Below, piece by piece: positions 39,038-47,596 of a stretch of 64,000 bases of DNA (position 1 is the first letter of the stretch; each line of letters starts with the position of its first letter). The position numbers and the translations under genes were made by a program. Origin of the DNA: Salipiger sp. H15 (GTDB lineage: Bacteria; Pseudomonadota; Alphaproteobacteria; Rhodobacterales; Rhodobacteraceae); the NCBI RefSeq assembly GCF_040409955.1, contig NZ_CP123385.1:1037501-1101500 (forward strand), given 5' to 3'. The notes beneath the pieces are model-generated. The model was not told the origin of the DNA and searched no databases. It saw nothing but the letters and a program-made list of their open reading frames with translations.

Positions 39038-39066
39038 TTTACAAAACCATTGCGTTTCCTTATCGC
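39038..39066 (+). promoter_or_regulatory. Candidate RND pump promoter
   Basis: TTTACA (39038-39043) and TATCGC (39061-39066) are exactly 17 bp apart, in the only AT-rich part of the tetR-RND gap. TTTACAAAACCATTGCG also resembles operator half-sites of TtgR/AcrR-type regulators, though I see no clean dyad. Confidence 0.4.
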
Positions 39067-39119
39067 GATTCAGGACCTGTGCGCAAGATGCACGATATTG
39101 TTGTTTCCGGAGCCCTCCC

Positions 39120-40283
39120 ATGCCGATCCGACCTGTCTTCGCCACGCTGCGGCCGCTCGCGTTTTGCGCCGCCGTGATGATTGCCTCTTCCGCCTCGGCG
39201 CAGCAGCAGGGCGGGGAACGTCCGCCCCAGCCGGTCACCGTGGTGACGCTGCAATCCGCCGACGTGACGCTGACCACCAAGCTTCCGGGCCGGGTGCAGG
39301 CCTCGGGCGTGGCCGAGGTGCGCCCGCAGGTGGGCGGCATCATCGTCGAGCGGATGTTCGAGGAAGGCACCGCGGTGAACCGCGGCGACGCGCTCTACCG
39401 CATCGACCCGGCCAGCTACGAGGCCGCAAAGGCCGCGGCCGAGGCCAGCCTCGCGCAGGCGCAGGCGACGCTCGGTTCCGCGGAGCGCGAGCTGAAGCGC
39501 CAGCAGGAGCTGCGCGACCGCTCGGTCACCAGCCAGCAGACGCTCGATGACGCCATGGCCGCGCGCGACGTGGCCGAGGCCGCGGTGAAAGTGGCCGAGG
39601 CGCAGCTTCTCGCCTCCGACATCGACCTCGAGCGCACCACCATCCGCGCGCCGCTCACCGGCGTCGTGGGCCTTTCGGATGCGACGCAGGGCGCGCTGGT
39701 CACCGCCGGCCAGTCCACCGCGCTGACCACCATCCGCTCGATCGACGTGGTCAACGTCGACGTGACGCAATCGGCCGCCGAGATGCTGCGCTGGCGCCGC
39801 TCCGGCCAGGCCGCCGCCCGCAAGAGCGAGGCCGAGGTCAGCCTGCGCCTCGCCGACGGCGAGCTCTACGACAAGACCGGCCGCCTTGCCGCCGCCGAGC
39901 CGCACGTGAACGAGCAGACCGGCGTGGTCGTGCTGCGCCTCGAGTTCCCCAACCCCGACCATTTCCTGCTGCCCGGCATGTACGTGCAGGTCGAGCTGCC
40001 GCAGGGCTCGGTCTACGGTGCCGTGCTGGTGCCGCAGGAGGGCGTGAGCCGCGACCGCCGCGGCCGTCCGATCGCCATGGTGGTCAACGCCGAGAACGCG
40101 GTGGAAACCCGCCAGCTGACCATCGAGAGCGACCACGGCAACCAGTGGGTGGTCTCCGAAGGGCTCCAGGCCGGCGACCGCGTGGTCGTGGCCGGGCTGC
40201 AGAAGATCGCCGAGGGGCAGACCGTGGCCCCCGAAGAGCGCGCCGCCGAACCGGCCGACAGCGCCGCCGCGGCCAGCGAGTGA
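39120..40283 (+). CDS. RND efflux periplasmic adaptor (membrane-fusion protein)
   Basis: The 387-residue AcrA/MexA-like adaptor starts MPIRPVFATLRPLAFCAAVM (39120) with CGGAG upstream. It has a signal peptide ending SASAQ, with no lipobox Cys, so it is not a lipoprotein as AcrA is. Lipoyl halves (PGRVQASGVAEVRPQVGGII and RTTIRAPLTGVVGLSDATQG) flank a coiled-coil hairpin (ASYEAAKAAAEASLAQAQAT, ELKRQQELRDRSVTSQQTLD). Beta-barrel and membrane-proximal domains follow (LLPGMYVQVELP, VLVPQEGVSRDRRGRPIAMV). It pairs with the next gene. Confidence 0.93.
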   Translation: MPIRPVFATLRPLAFCAAVMIASSASAQQQGGERPPQPVTVVTLQSADVTLTTKLPGRVQASGVAEVRPQVGGIIVERMFEEGTAVNRGDALYRIDPASYEAAKAAAEASLAQAQATLGSAERELKRQQELRDRSVTSQQTLDDAMAARDVAEAAVKVAEAQLLASDIDLERTTIRAPLTGVVGLSDATQGALVTAGQSTALTTIRSIDVVNVDVTQSAAEMLRWRRSGQAAARKSEAEVSLRLADGELYDKTGRLAAAEPHVNEQTGVVVLRLEFPNPDHFLLPGMYVQVELPQGSVYGAVLVPQEGVSRDRRGRPIAMVVNAENAVETRQLTIESDHGNQWVVSEGLQAGDRVVVAGLQKIAEGQTVAPEERAAEPADSAAAASE

Positions 40284-40305
40284 CCCCGACGCAAGGATAC
40301 TGACA

Positions 40306-43300
40306 ATGGCACGTTTCTTCATCGACCGTCCGGTCTTTGCCTGGGTCATCTCGATCCTCATCATGGGGATCGGGGTGCTCTCGATCCTCAACCTTCCCAT
40401 CGCGCAATATCCCGAGATCGCGCCGCCCTCGGTGCGGATCAGCGCGCAATACCCCGGCGCCTCGGCCGAAACGGTGGCCAACACGGTCACCCAAATCATC
40501 GAGCAGCAGATGACCGGGCTCGACGGCATGCGTTACATGTCGTCCTCCTCGACCTCGGCGGGCACCGCCTCGATCACCCTGACCTTCGAGTCCGGGACCG
40601 ATCCGGACGTGGCGCAGGTGCAGGTGCAGAACAAGCTCTCGCAGGCGACCTCGCTGCTGCCCGAGACCGTGCAGCGCCAGGGCGTCACCGTCGAGAAGGC
40701 CTCGTCCTCCTTCATGATGGTGATCGGCCTCATCTCGGATGACGGCCGGCTCGAGCAGGCCGACCTCTCGGACTACCTGAACTCGAACCTCGTGGACGAG
40801 TTCAGCCGGATCGAGGGTGTCGGCGGGGCGCAGGTCTTCGGCGCGCAATACGCGATGCGCATCTGGCTCGACCCGTCCAAGCTCTCGGCCTTCGAGATGA
40901 CCCCGTCGGACGTGGTCAGCGCCGTCTCGGCGCAGAACGCGCAAATCTCGGCCGGTGCCTTCGGCACGCTGCCCGCCCCCGAGGGCCAGCAGCTCAACGC
41001 CACGATCACCGCGCAGTCGCTGCTGAGCACCCCGGAAGACTTCCGCAACATCGTGCTGCGCTCGGAAACCGACGGCGGCCTCGTGCTGCTCAAGGACGTG
41101 GCGCGGGTCGAGGTCGGCGCAGAGAACTACTCGACCATCGCGCGCTACAACGGCAAGCCCTCCTCGGGCATGGCGCTGCAGCTCGCCTCGGGCGCCAACG
41201 CGCTCGACACCGCCGAGCGGGTGAAGAAGCGGATCGAGGAAGTCGCCGAGTTCTTCCCCGAGGGCGTCAGCTACGTCATCCCCTATGACACCACCCCGTT
41301 CATCGAGATCTCGATCCACGAGGTGCAGAAGACGCTGATCGAAGCCATCGTGCTGGTGTTCTTCGTGATGCTGCTGTTCCTGCAGAACATCCGCGCGACG
41401 ATCATCCCGACGCTGGCCGTGCCCGTCGTCATCCTCGGCACCTTCGCCATCCTCTCGCTTGCGGGCTTCACCATCAACACGCTGACCATGCTCGCCATGG
41501 TGCTGGCCATCGGCCTGCTCGTCGACGACGCCATCGTGGTGGTCGAGAACGTCGAGCGGATCATGGAGGAAGAGGGGCTCTCGCCGCGCGAGGCGACGCG
41601 CAAGTCGATGGGGCAGATCACCGGCGCGCTCGTCGGCATCGCGCTGGTGCTCTCGGCGGTGTTCGTGCCCATGGCCTTCTTCGGCGGCTCGACCGGGATC
41701 ATCTACCGACAGTTCTCGATCACCATCGTCTCGGCCATGGGCCTGTCGGTGCTGGTCGCGCTGACCCTGACCCCGGCGCTCTGCGCCACCATCCTCAAGT
41801 CCAAGGACGCGCACCACACGAACCGTGGCCCGCTCGGCTGGTTCAACAAGGGCTTCGACAAGCTGACCGGCGGCTATGCCGGCACCGTCGGCCACATCAT
41901 CAAGCGCCCGCTGCGCATGCTGGTGGTCTACGGCGCGCTTGGCTACGCCATGGTGTTCCTGTTCAACAACACGCCGACCGGCTTCCTGCCCAACGAGGAC
42001 CAGGGCATCCTGATGACCCTCGTGCAGGGTCCGACCGGCGCCACCGCCGAGCGCACGCTCGACGTGATCGAGCAGGTGCAGGACCACTTCAACCAGGAAA
42101 CCGAGGCGGTGGACTCGATGTTCGGCGTGGTCGGCTTCTCCTTCGCGGGGCAGGGCCAGAACATGGGTCTCGCCTTCGTGCGGCTGAAGGACTGGTCCGA
42201 GCGCCCCTCGCCCGCGCAGAGCGTGCAGGCGGTGGCGGGCCGTGCCTTCCCGGCCTTCATGGGCATCCGCGACGCCATGGTCTTCCCGATCGTGCCGCCG
42301 GCGGTGATCGAGCTCGGCAACGTCTCGGGCTTCGACTTCTACCTGCAGGCGCAGGGCGGGCAGACGCATGAGCAGCTGCTGACCGCGCGCAACCAGCTGC
42401 TGGGCATGGCCTCGCAGAGCCCGCTGATCGCCTCGATCCGGCCCTCGGGTCTGGAAGACGCGGCGCAGTTCAAGCTCGACATCGACTGGCGCGCCGCCGG
42501 GGCGATGGGCGTGACCCCGACCAACGTCGGCAACACGCTGTCGATCGCCTGGGCCGGGCAATACGTGAACGACTTCAACGACAATGGCCGGATCAAGCGG
42601 GTCTACGTGCAGGGCGAGCCGGACAGCCGCGCGAACCCCTCGGACCTCGAGAAGTGGCGCGTGCGCAACGCCTCGGGGGATCTCGTGCCCTTCGCCAACT
42701 TCACCAAGGAGACCTGGACCTACGGCCCGCAGGGTCTCAACCGCTACAACGGCGTGCCCGCGATGCAGATCCAGGGCTCTCCGGTGCCGGGCGTGACCAC
42801 CGGCGAGGCCATGGCCGAGATCGAGAAGCTCGCGTCGCAGCTGCCGCCGGGCTACCAGATCGCCTGGACCGGCCTCTCGCTCGAGGAACGTGCCTCGGGC
42901 GGCTCGGCACCGCTGCTCTACGGCCTGTCGCTGGCGGCGATCTTCCTCTGCCTCGCGGCGCTCTACGAAAGCTGGACGATCCCCTTCTCGGTGATGCTGG
43001 CGATGCCGATCGGCGTGCTCGGCACCATGGGCGCTGCCTACTGGTTCGGCTTCGAGAACGGCGTCTTCTTCCAGGTCGGCCTGCTGACCGTCATCGGCCT
43101 TACCGGCAAGAACGCGATCCTGATCGTGGAATTTGCCCGGGAACGCTACGAGGCCGGGGAAGAGCTGCTGGTCGCGGTGAAGGAGGCGGCGCGCCAGCGC
43201 TTCCGTCCGATCATCATGACCTCGCTCGCCTTCTCGCTGGGCGTGGTGCCGCTGGTGCTGTCCTCGGGCGCGGGCGCCGGCGGGCGCCAGGCGGTGGGCT

Positions 43301-43440
43301 CGGCGGTGCTGGGCGGGACGATCACCGGCACCGTGCTGGGCGTGCTCTTCGTGCCGCTGTTCTTCGTCGTGGTGATGAAGGTTTTCGGTCGCAGGAAAGA
43401 GCGCGAGCTCGCAGCCAAGCGGGCCGAGATCGCGGGCTGA
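40306..43440 (+). CDS. RND multidrug efflux transporter (HAE1 family)
   Basis: This 1044-residue AcrB/MexB-like proton antiporter starts MARFFIDRPVFAWVISILIM. HAE1 signatures are the first pore-domain block YPGASAETVANTVTQIIEQQ and the proton-relay Asp pair in TM4 (LAIGLLVDDAIVVVENVERI). GRAFPAFMGIRDAMVFPIVP and PLVLSSGAGAGGRQAVGSAV followed by LGGTITGTVLGVLFVPLFFV near the C-terminus also match. Length and two large periplasmic loops are normal. An outer-membrane TolC-type partner is absent from this operon and must come from elsewhere. A strong terminator follows. Confidence 0.96.
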   Translation: MARFFIDRPVFAWVISILIMGIGVLSILNLPIAQYPEIAPPSVRISAQYPGASAETVANTVTQIIEQQMTGLDGMRYMSSSSTSAGTASITLTFESGTDPDVAQVQVQNKLSQATSLLPETVQRQGVTVEKASSSFMMVIGLISDDGRLEQADLSDYLNSNLVDEFSRIEGVGGAQVFGAQYAMRIWLDPSKLSAFEMTPSDVVSAVSAQNAQISAGAFGTLPAPEGQQLNATITAQSLLSTPEDFRNIVLRSETDGGLVLLKDVARVEVGAENYSTIARYNGKPSSGMALQLASGANALDTAERVKKRIEEVAEFFPEGVSYVIPYDTTPFIEISIHEVQKTLIEAIVLVFFVMLLFLQNIRATIIPTLAVPVVILGTFAILSLAGFTINTLTMLAMVLAIGLLVDDAIVVVENVERIMEEEGLSPREATRKSMGQITGALVGIALVLSAVFVPMAFFGGSTGIIYRQFSITIVSAMGLSVLVALTLTPALCATILKSKDAHHTNRGPLGWFNKGFDKLTGGYAGTVGHIIKRPLRMLVVYGALGYAMVFLFNNTPTGFLPNEDQGILMTLVQGPTGATAERTLDVIEQVQDHFNQETEAVDSMFGVVGFSFAGQGQNMGLAFVRLKDWSERPSPAQSVQAVAGRAFPAFMGIRDAMVFPIVPPAVIELGNVSGFDFYLQAQGGQTHEQLLTARNQLLGMASQSPLIASIRPSGLEDAAQFKLDIDWRAAGAMGVTPTNVGNTLSIAWAGQYVNDFNDNGRIKRVYVQGEPDSRANPSDLEKWRVRNASGDLVPFANFTKETWTYGPQGLNRYNGVPAMQIQGSPVPGVTTGEAMAEIEKLASQLPPGYQIAWTGLSLEERASGGSAPLLYGLSLAAIFLCLAALYESWTIPFSVMLAMPIGVLGTMGAAYWFGFENGVFFQVGLLTVIGLTGKNAILIVEFARERYEAGEELLVAVKEAARQRFRPIIMTSLAFSLGVVPLVLSSGAGAGGRQAVGSAVLGGTITGTVLGVLFVPLFFVVVMKVFGRRKERELAAKRAEIAG

Positions 43441-43461
43441 TCCCCAGCGCGACCTGAGATG

Positions 43462-43492
43462 AAAGAGCGGGCCCTAGGGCCCGCTCTTTTTT
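43462..43492 (+). terminator. Rho-independent terminator of the RND operon
   Basis: A 13-bp perfect arm pair (AAAGAGCGGGCCC / complement, 43462-43474 and 43477-43489) is followed by TTT and TTGTTTC. It is 22 bp after the transporter stop. Confidence 0.93.
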
Positions 43493-43603
43493 GTTTCGGG
43501 GGGTGTTATGTGCGCGGCGGAAAGGCCAGATTTCCCATTCCCTGCTTTACCTTGCCGCGCGGCGCCGCGAAGCTCGGCCCGAGCCAACCCGGAGCCCGCC
43601 GCC

Positions 43604-44572
43604 ATGACCCATCACCAGCTTGCCGCCACCCCGCAGACCGTCCACTGGGGCCGCTTCTGGTCCGACCTGCCGCCGGTGATGACCGTGGCCCCGGGCGACC
43701 GGGTGACGATCCAGACCTTCTCGGGCCGCGAGGAGCTGCTGCCGGCCGAGGGTTCGGGCATGACCGTCGCGCCCGAGCTGCGCGAGATCCTCGCCGCCGG
43801 CCTGCCGCGCGTCGCGCACCTGCTGACCGGGCCGGTGGCGATCGAGGGCGCCATGCCCGGCGACGTGCTGAAGGTCGAGATCGAGCGCATCGAGCTGGGC
43901 GCCGACTGGGGCTTCAACCTCGTGCGCCCCGCCTCGGGCACGCTTCCAGGCGAGTTCCCGGTCTCGCAGAAGGCGCTCTCGCTCATCCCCATCGACCGCG
44001 ACGCGAAGACCTGCCGCCTGCCCTGGGGCGCGACGCTGCCGCTCGCGCCCTTCTTCGGCGTCATGGGCGTCGCCCCCGCGCCCGAGTGGGGAGAGATCAC
44101 CTCGATCCAGCCGCGGCTGCACGGCGGCAACATGGACCTCAAGCTGCTGACCGAGGGCGCGACGCTCTACCTGGCGGTGCAGGCCGAGGGGGCGCTCTTC
44201 TCCTGCGGCGACGGGCATGGCTGCCAGGGCGACGGCGAGGTCTGCATCACCGCGCTCGAGACCGCGCTCACCGGCACCTTCCGGTTTGACTTGCTGAAGG
44301 CCGGGACAAGCGCAATCGACCATCCGCGCGCCGAGACCAGGGATGAGCTTATCTCGATGGGCTTCCACGCCAGCCTCGACACCGCGCTGCAGATCGCCCT
44401 GCGCCAGATGATCGCGATGATCCGCGAGCGGGTGGGGATCACCGAGACCGAGGCCTACCAGCTCTGCTCGCTGGCGGCGGATTTCGCCGTCACCCAGTCG
44501 GTGAACCAAGAGAAGGGCGTACACGGGCGGCTGCGCAAGGCGATCCTCGAGACCGGCCGCGTCGGCGGCTGA
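43604..44572 (+). CDS. Acetamidase/formamidase-family amidohydrolase
   Basis: The 322-residue protein starts MTHHQLAATPQTVHWGRFWS. The FmdA_AmdA family is shown by VMTVAPGDRVTIQTFSGREE, LTGPVAIEGAMPGDVLKVEI, PFFGVMGVAPAPEWGEITSI, HGGNMDLKLLTEGATLYLAV and ALFSCGDGHGCQGDGEVCIT, the last holding the metal-site DGH. Such zinc enzymes release ammonia from formamide, acetamide or related amides. The start is the first ATG after the terminator with family sequence; no strong Shine-Dalgarno. It stands alone between the RND operon and the converging TRAP operon. No amide transporter is adjacent. Confidence 0.9.
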   Translation: MTHHQLAATPQTVHWGRFWSDLPPVMTVAPGDRVTIQTFSGREELLPAEGSGMTVAPELREILAAGLPRVAHLLTGPVAIEGAMPGDVLKVEIERIELGADWGFNLVRPASGTLPGEFPVSQKALSLIPIDRDAKTCRLPWGATLPLAPFFGVMGVAPAPEWGEITSIQPRLHGGNMDLKLLTEGATLYLAVQAEGALFSCGDGHGCQGDGEVCITALETALTGTFRFDLLKAGTSAIDHPRAETRDELISMGFHASLDTALQIALRQMIAMIRERVGITETEAYQLCSLAADFAVTQSVNQEKGVHGRLRKAILETGRVGG

Positions 44573-44606
44573 GGGTGCTTCGAGGGAGCGCCGCCAAGCA
44601 AGATCA

Positions 44607-44634
44607 CGGGCCGGCCCCGGGGAGAGCCGGCCCG
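44607..44634. terminator. Hairpin between converging amidase and TRAP genes
   Basis: A 9-bp perfect stem (CGGGCCGGC / complement, 44607-44615 and 44626-44634, 10-nt loop) lies between two converging stops. There is no U-tract on either strand. Confidence 0.4.
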
Positions 44635-44645
44635 CGACGGCCCCG

Positions 44646-45932
44646 TCACTGTCCGTAGACGAGGTCCACCAGCGAGAGAGATACCGCCGGCACGTAGGTG
44701 ACGAGCAGCAGCACCAGCACCAGCACGCCCACGAAGGGCAGGTTGGTGACCGAGGTCCGCCACACGTCGGTGCGCGCGATCGAACAGGAGGTGATCAATA
44801 CGCTCGCGACCGGCGGGGTCTGCTGGCCAAGCGCGATATTCAGCGTCAGCAGAATACCGAACTGGATGGGATCGATGCCAAGCTCATGCACCAGCGGCAT
44901 GAAGACCGGCACCGTCAGGATGATCGCCGCGGCACCGTGCAGCACCATGCCCACGAAGAGCAGGAAGAGGTTGATGATCATCAGCACGGCAAGCGGGTTG
45001 GTGGTGATCTGGGTGATGCCCGCGGCCAGCCGCTGCGGCATCTCGGTCTCGGTCAGGTAGAGGCCGAGCACCGCCGAGGCGGCCACCATCAGCATCACCA
45101 CCGAGGTCTGCAGCACCCCGTCCACCAGCGCGCGGTAGAGGTGGCGCAGGTCGATCTCGCGGTAGATGAAGACACCGATGAAGAGCGCCGCCACCACCGC
45201 GATCGCCGCGCCCTCGGTTGCCGTCACCACGCCGCCGAAGATGCCGCCGAGGATCACCACCGGCAGGATCAGCGCCCAGGACGCCTCCTTCGCGGTTTCG
45301 CCGAGGCGGCGCAGCGAGAAGGCTTCGTCGCGCGGCAGGTCGTAGCGCCGCGCCATGTAGTAGCAGAGCGCCATCAAGAGCCCGCCGCCCAGCACGCCCG
45401 GCACGATGCCCGCCACGAAGAGCTTGACCACCGAGGTGTCGGACATGGCGCCGTAGAGGATCATCGGGATCGACGGCGGGATGATGATCGCCAGCGAGGC
45501 CGAGGACGAGGTGATCGCCGCCGCGAGGCGCGGGCTGTAGCCCTTCTGCTTCATCGCCGGGATCAGCACCGAGCCGGTCGCGGCCACGTCGGCCACGGCC
45601 GAGCCGGAGATCTCGGCAAAGAACATCGACACGCCGACGTTGACCATGGCGAGCCCGCCGCGCACGAAGCCGATCATCGCCGAGACGAAGGCGATGAGCC
45701 GGGTCGAGATGCCGCCGGTGTTCATCAGCGCGCCGGCGAGGATGAAGAGCGGGATGGCGATCAGCGGGAAGCTCGTGGCCCCATCGTAGAGCGACAGCGC
45801 GGCGTTCAGGAACCCGAGCTCGCCGTTGAGCATGAAGACCCCCAGCAGCGCCGCCCCGAGAATCGAGAAGGCGATGGGCATGCCGACCGCGATCAGCACG
45901 AACATGAAGATCAGGATACCGGCTTCGGTCAT
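44646..45932 (-). CDS. dctM: TRAP transporter large permease
   Basis: The 428-residue DctM-type protein has about 12 membrane helices. It starts MTEAGILIFMFVLIAVGMPI. Family features: FPLIAIPLFILAGALMNTGG, GLAMVNVGVSMFFAEISGSA followed by VADVAATGSVLIPAMKQKGY, SSASLAIIIPPSIPMILYGA and, at the C-terminus, LNIALGQQTPPVASVLI. It transports one organic acid with Na+, delivered by the DctP protein encoded two genes upstream. The start overlaps the dctQ stop by ATGA. Confidence 0.95.
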   Translation of the reverse strand: MTEAGILIFMFVLIAVGMPIAFSILGAALLGVFMLNGELGFLNAALSLYDGATSFPLIAIPLFILAGALMNTGGISTRLIAFVSAMIGFVRGGLAMVNVGVSMFFAEISGSAVADVAATGSVLIPAMKQKGYSPRLAAAITSSSASLAIIIPPSIPMILYGAMSDTSVVKLFVAGIVPGVLGGGLLMALCYYMARRYDLPRDEAFSLRRLGETAKEASWALILPVVILGGIFGGVVTATEGAAIAVVAALFIGVFIYREIDLRHLYRALVDGVLQTSVVMLMVAASAVLGLYLTETEMPQRLAAGITQITTNPLAVLMIINLFLLFVGMVLHGAAAIILTVPVFMPLVHELGIDPIQFGILLTLNIALGQQTPPVASVLITSCSIARTDVWRTSVTNLPFVGVLVLVLLLVTYVPAVSLSLVDLVYGQ

Positions 45933-46489
45933 TGGGTGGCCTCCTTGCGGACATGCGCCAGTTCCGCCTCGGCGCGGGCGATCTCGTGTTCGATCTCGGC
46001 GGTGTCGGGGTCGACGCCGTCGCGCACCGCCTGCAGCCGCTCGGGCAGGGTCAGCACGCGGCCGATCGCCATCAGGCCGAAGCTCACGGGCAGGATGCCC
46101 TGCAGCACGGCACGCGGCACGAAGCGGACCGTGGTCATCACCTCGTCGCCGAAGATCTCGAGGATCGCCCAGCTGGCCCAGGCGATGATCAGGCAGATGG
46201 CGAGGAACAGCAGCTCGACGAGGCCGAAGAGCACGAAGCGCCCGGCGCCGGGCAGGCCGAACATCAGCCCGTTGAAGCCCATGTGGGAATTGCGCACCAC
46301 GGCCAGCGCGGCCCCGGTGAAGGTGATCCAGGCGAGGAGCGCCGCGGCGACCTCGTCGTACCAGATCAGCGACTGGCCGCTGTAGCGGAAGAGGACGCCC
46401 AGAAGGACGACCACCGCAAGGGCGACGATCATCGCGATGGTGGCGATCTGCAGGAACAGGTCGAGCCAGCGGGTGGGACGGGACAGCAA
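45929..46489 (-). CDS. dctQ: TRAP transporter small permease
   Basis: This 186-residue DctQ-type protein has four membrane segments (IATIAMIVALAVVVLLGVLF, LLAWITFTGAALAVVRNSHM, FVLFGLVELLFLAICLIIAW, and ILPVSFGLMAIGRVLTLP). The family-typical WITFTGAALAVVRNSHMGF is present. The extra C-terminal stretch of about 45 charged residues is predicted helical. It is coupled to dctM by four overlapping bases and lies 71 bp after dctP. Confidence 0.92.
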   Translation of the reverse strand: MLSRPTRWLDLFLQIATIAMIVALAVVVLLGVLFRYSGQSLIWYDEVAAALLAWITFTGAALAVVRNSHMGFNGLMFGLPGAGRFVLFGLVELLFLAICLIIAWASWAILEIFGDEVMTTVRFVPRAVLQGILPVSFGLMAIGRVLTLPERLQAVRDGVDPDTAEIEHEIARAEAELAHVRKEATQ

Positions 46490-46560
46490 GTTTGCCTCCG
46501 TGAAACGTGCGAGGGGAGAGGCGGCGCGGAGTCTCCGCGCCGCCGGTTCACCTGTGTGGC

Positions 46561-47550
46561 TCAGGAGCCCGAGCCATCGGCGAGCGAGAGCGCCTTGTCG
46601 ATCATCTCCTGACCGCCCGGCACCTCGGCCGCGAACTTCTCGTAGATCGGCTTGGAGGCCTCGACGAAGGCGTCGCGGTCGGTCTTGTTGACCTCGAGCC
46701 CGCCGGCCTCGAGCTTGCCCACCAGGTCAGCGTCCTCGGCCTCGCCCTGCTCGCGCGCCCAGAGGGCAACCTCCTGCGCGGTCTCCTCGATGATCTTTTG
46801 CACCTCGGGGTCGAGCTTCTCGAAGGCCTTCACGCCGACGGTCGGATAGGCCGGGGAATAGACATGGTTCGACAGCGACAGGTACTTCTGCACCTCGTTG
46901 AGCTTGCCGCCGTAGATGTTGGTCATCGGGTTCTCCTGCCCGTCGACCACGCCGGTCTGCAACGCGACGAAGAGTTCCGAGAAGGGCATCGGCGTCGGGT
47001 TGGCGCCGTATTGCTGGAACATCGCGACGCGCCAGCTGGAATTCGGCGTGCGGATCTTCAGCCCGTCGAGATCGGCGGGCGTGGTGACCGGGTGCTTGGA
47101 GTTGGTGATCTGGCGGAAGCCGTTCTCCCAGATCGCCAGCGGCTTGTAGCCCTTGGCCTCGGCGGCGGGCTTCAGCACGCTCTCGAACAGCGCCTCGTCG
47201 ATCCGGGCAAGATGCGCGCGGTCGGCGACGAGGAAGGGCAGGTCGAAGAGCGCGTATTCCGGCGCGATCTCGGGCATGGTCGAGCTGGGCAGGGTGATGT
47301 GCATCGTGCCCAGCTTGATCTTCTGCAGCATGTCCTTGTCCTTGCCCAGCTGCGAGCTGTCAAAGACCTTCACCACCGCCTTGTCGCCGAGCTTTTCATT
47401 GGCGCGGCGGGCGAATTCCTCGGCGGTCTGGTCCTGCAGCGAGCCGTCGGCGGCGCTGAGCCCGAAGATGATCTCTGTCTGTGCCAGCGCGGGCGCGGCC
47501 TGCAGCGTGACGGCGACGGCGCCGATCAGTGCGATATGCTTGAGTTCCAA
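46561..47550 (-). CDS. dctP: TRAP transporter substrate-binding protein
   Basis: The 329-residue DctP-type protein starts with TTG at 47550, chosen because GGGAGGAG lies eight bases upstream and there is no ATG or GTG before the signal peptide (ELKHIALIGAVAVTLQAAPA, cleaved after ALAQ). Family features: TAEEFARRANEKLGDKAVVK, SSQLGKDKDMLQKIKLGTMH, KIRTPNSSWRVAMFQQYGAN followed by PTPMPFSELFVALQTGVVDG QEN (with the conserved Arg that binds the substrate carboxylate). The substrate is a carboxylic acid; linkage to pdxA suggests a hydroxylated acid such as a C4 sugar acid. Confidence 0.92.
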   Translation of the reverse strand: MELKHIALIGAVAVTLQAAPALAQTEIIFGLSAADGSLQDQTAEEFARRANEKLGDKAVVKVFDSSQLGKDKDMLQKIKLGTMHITLPSSTMPEIAPEYALFDLPFLVADRAHLARIDEALFESVLKPAAEAKGYKPLAIWENGFRQITNSKHPVTTPADLDGLKIRTPNSSWRVAMFQQYGANPTPMPFSELFVALQTGVVDGQENPMTNIYGGKLNEVQKYLSLSNHVYSPAYPTVGVKAFEKLDPEVQKIIEETAQEVALWAREQGEAEDADLVGKLEAGGLEVNKTDRDAFVEASKPIYEKFAAEVPGGQEMIDKALSLADGSGS

Positions 47551-47596
47551 GTGTGTCTCCTCCCTGAGTGCTTGGTCCTGTTGGTGGAGGCGTCGC

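Noticed and set aside
40084..42561. 825-codon minus-strand frame opposite the RND genes
   Set aside because: Antisense shadow, His/Asp/Arg-rich repeats only.
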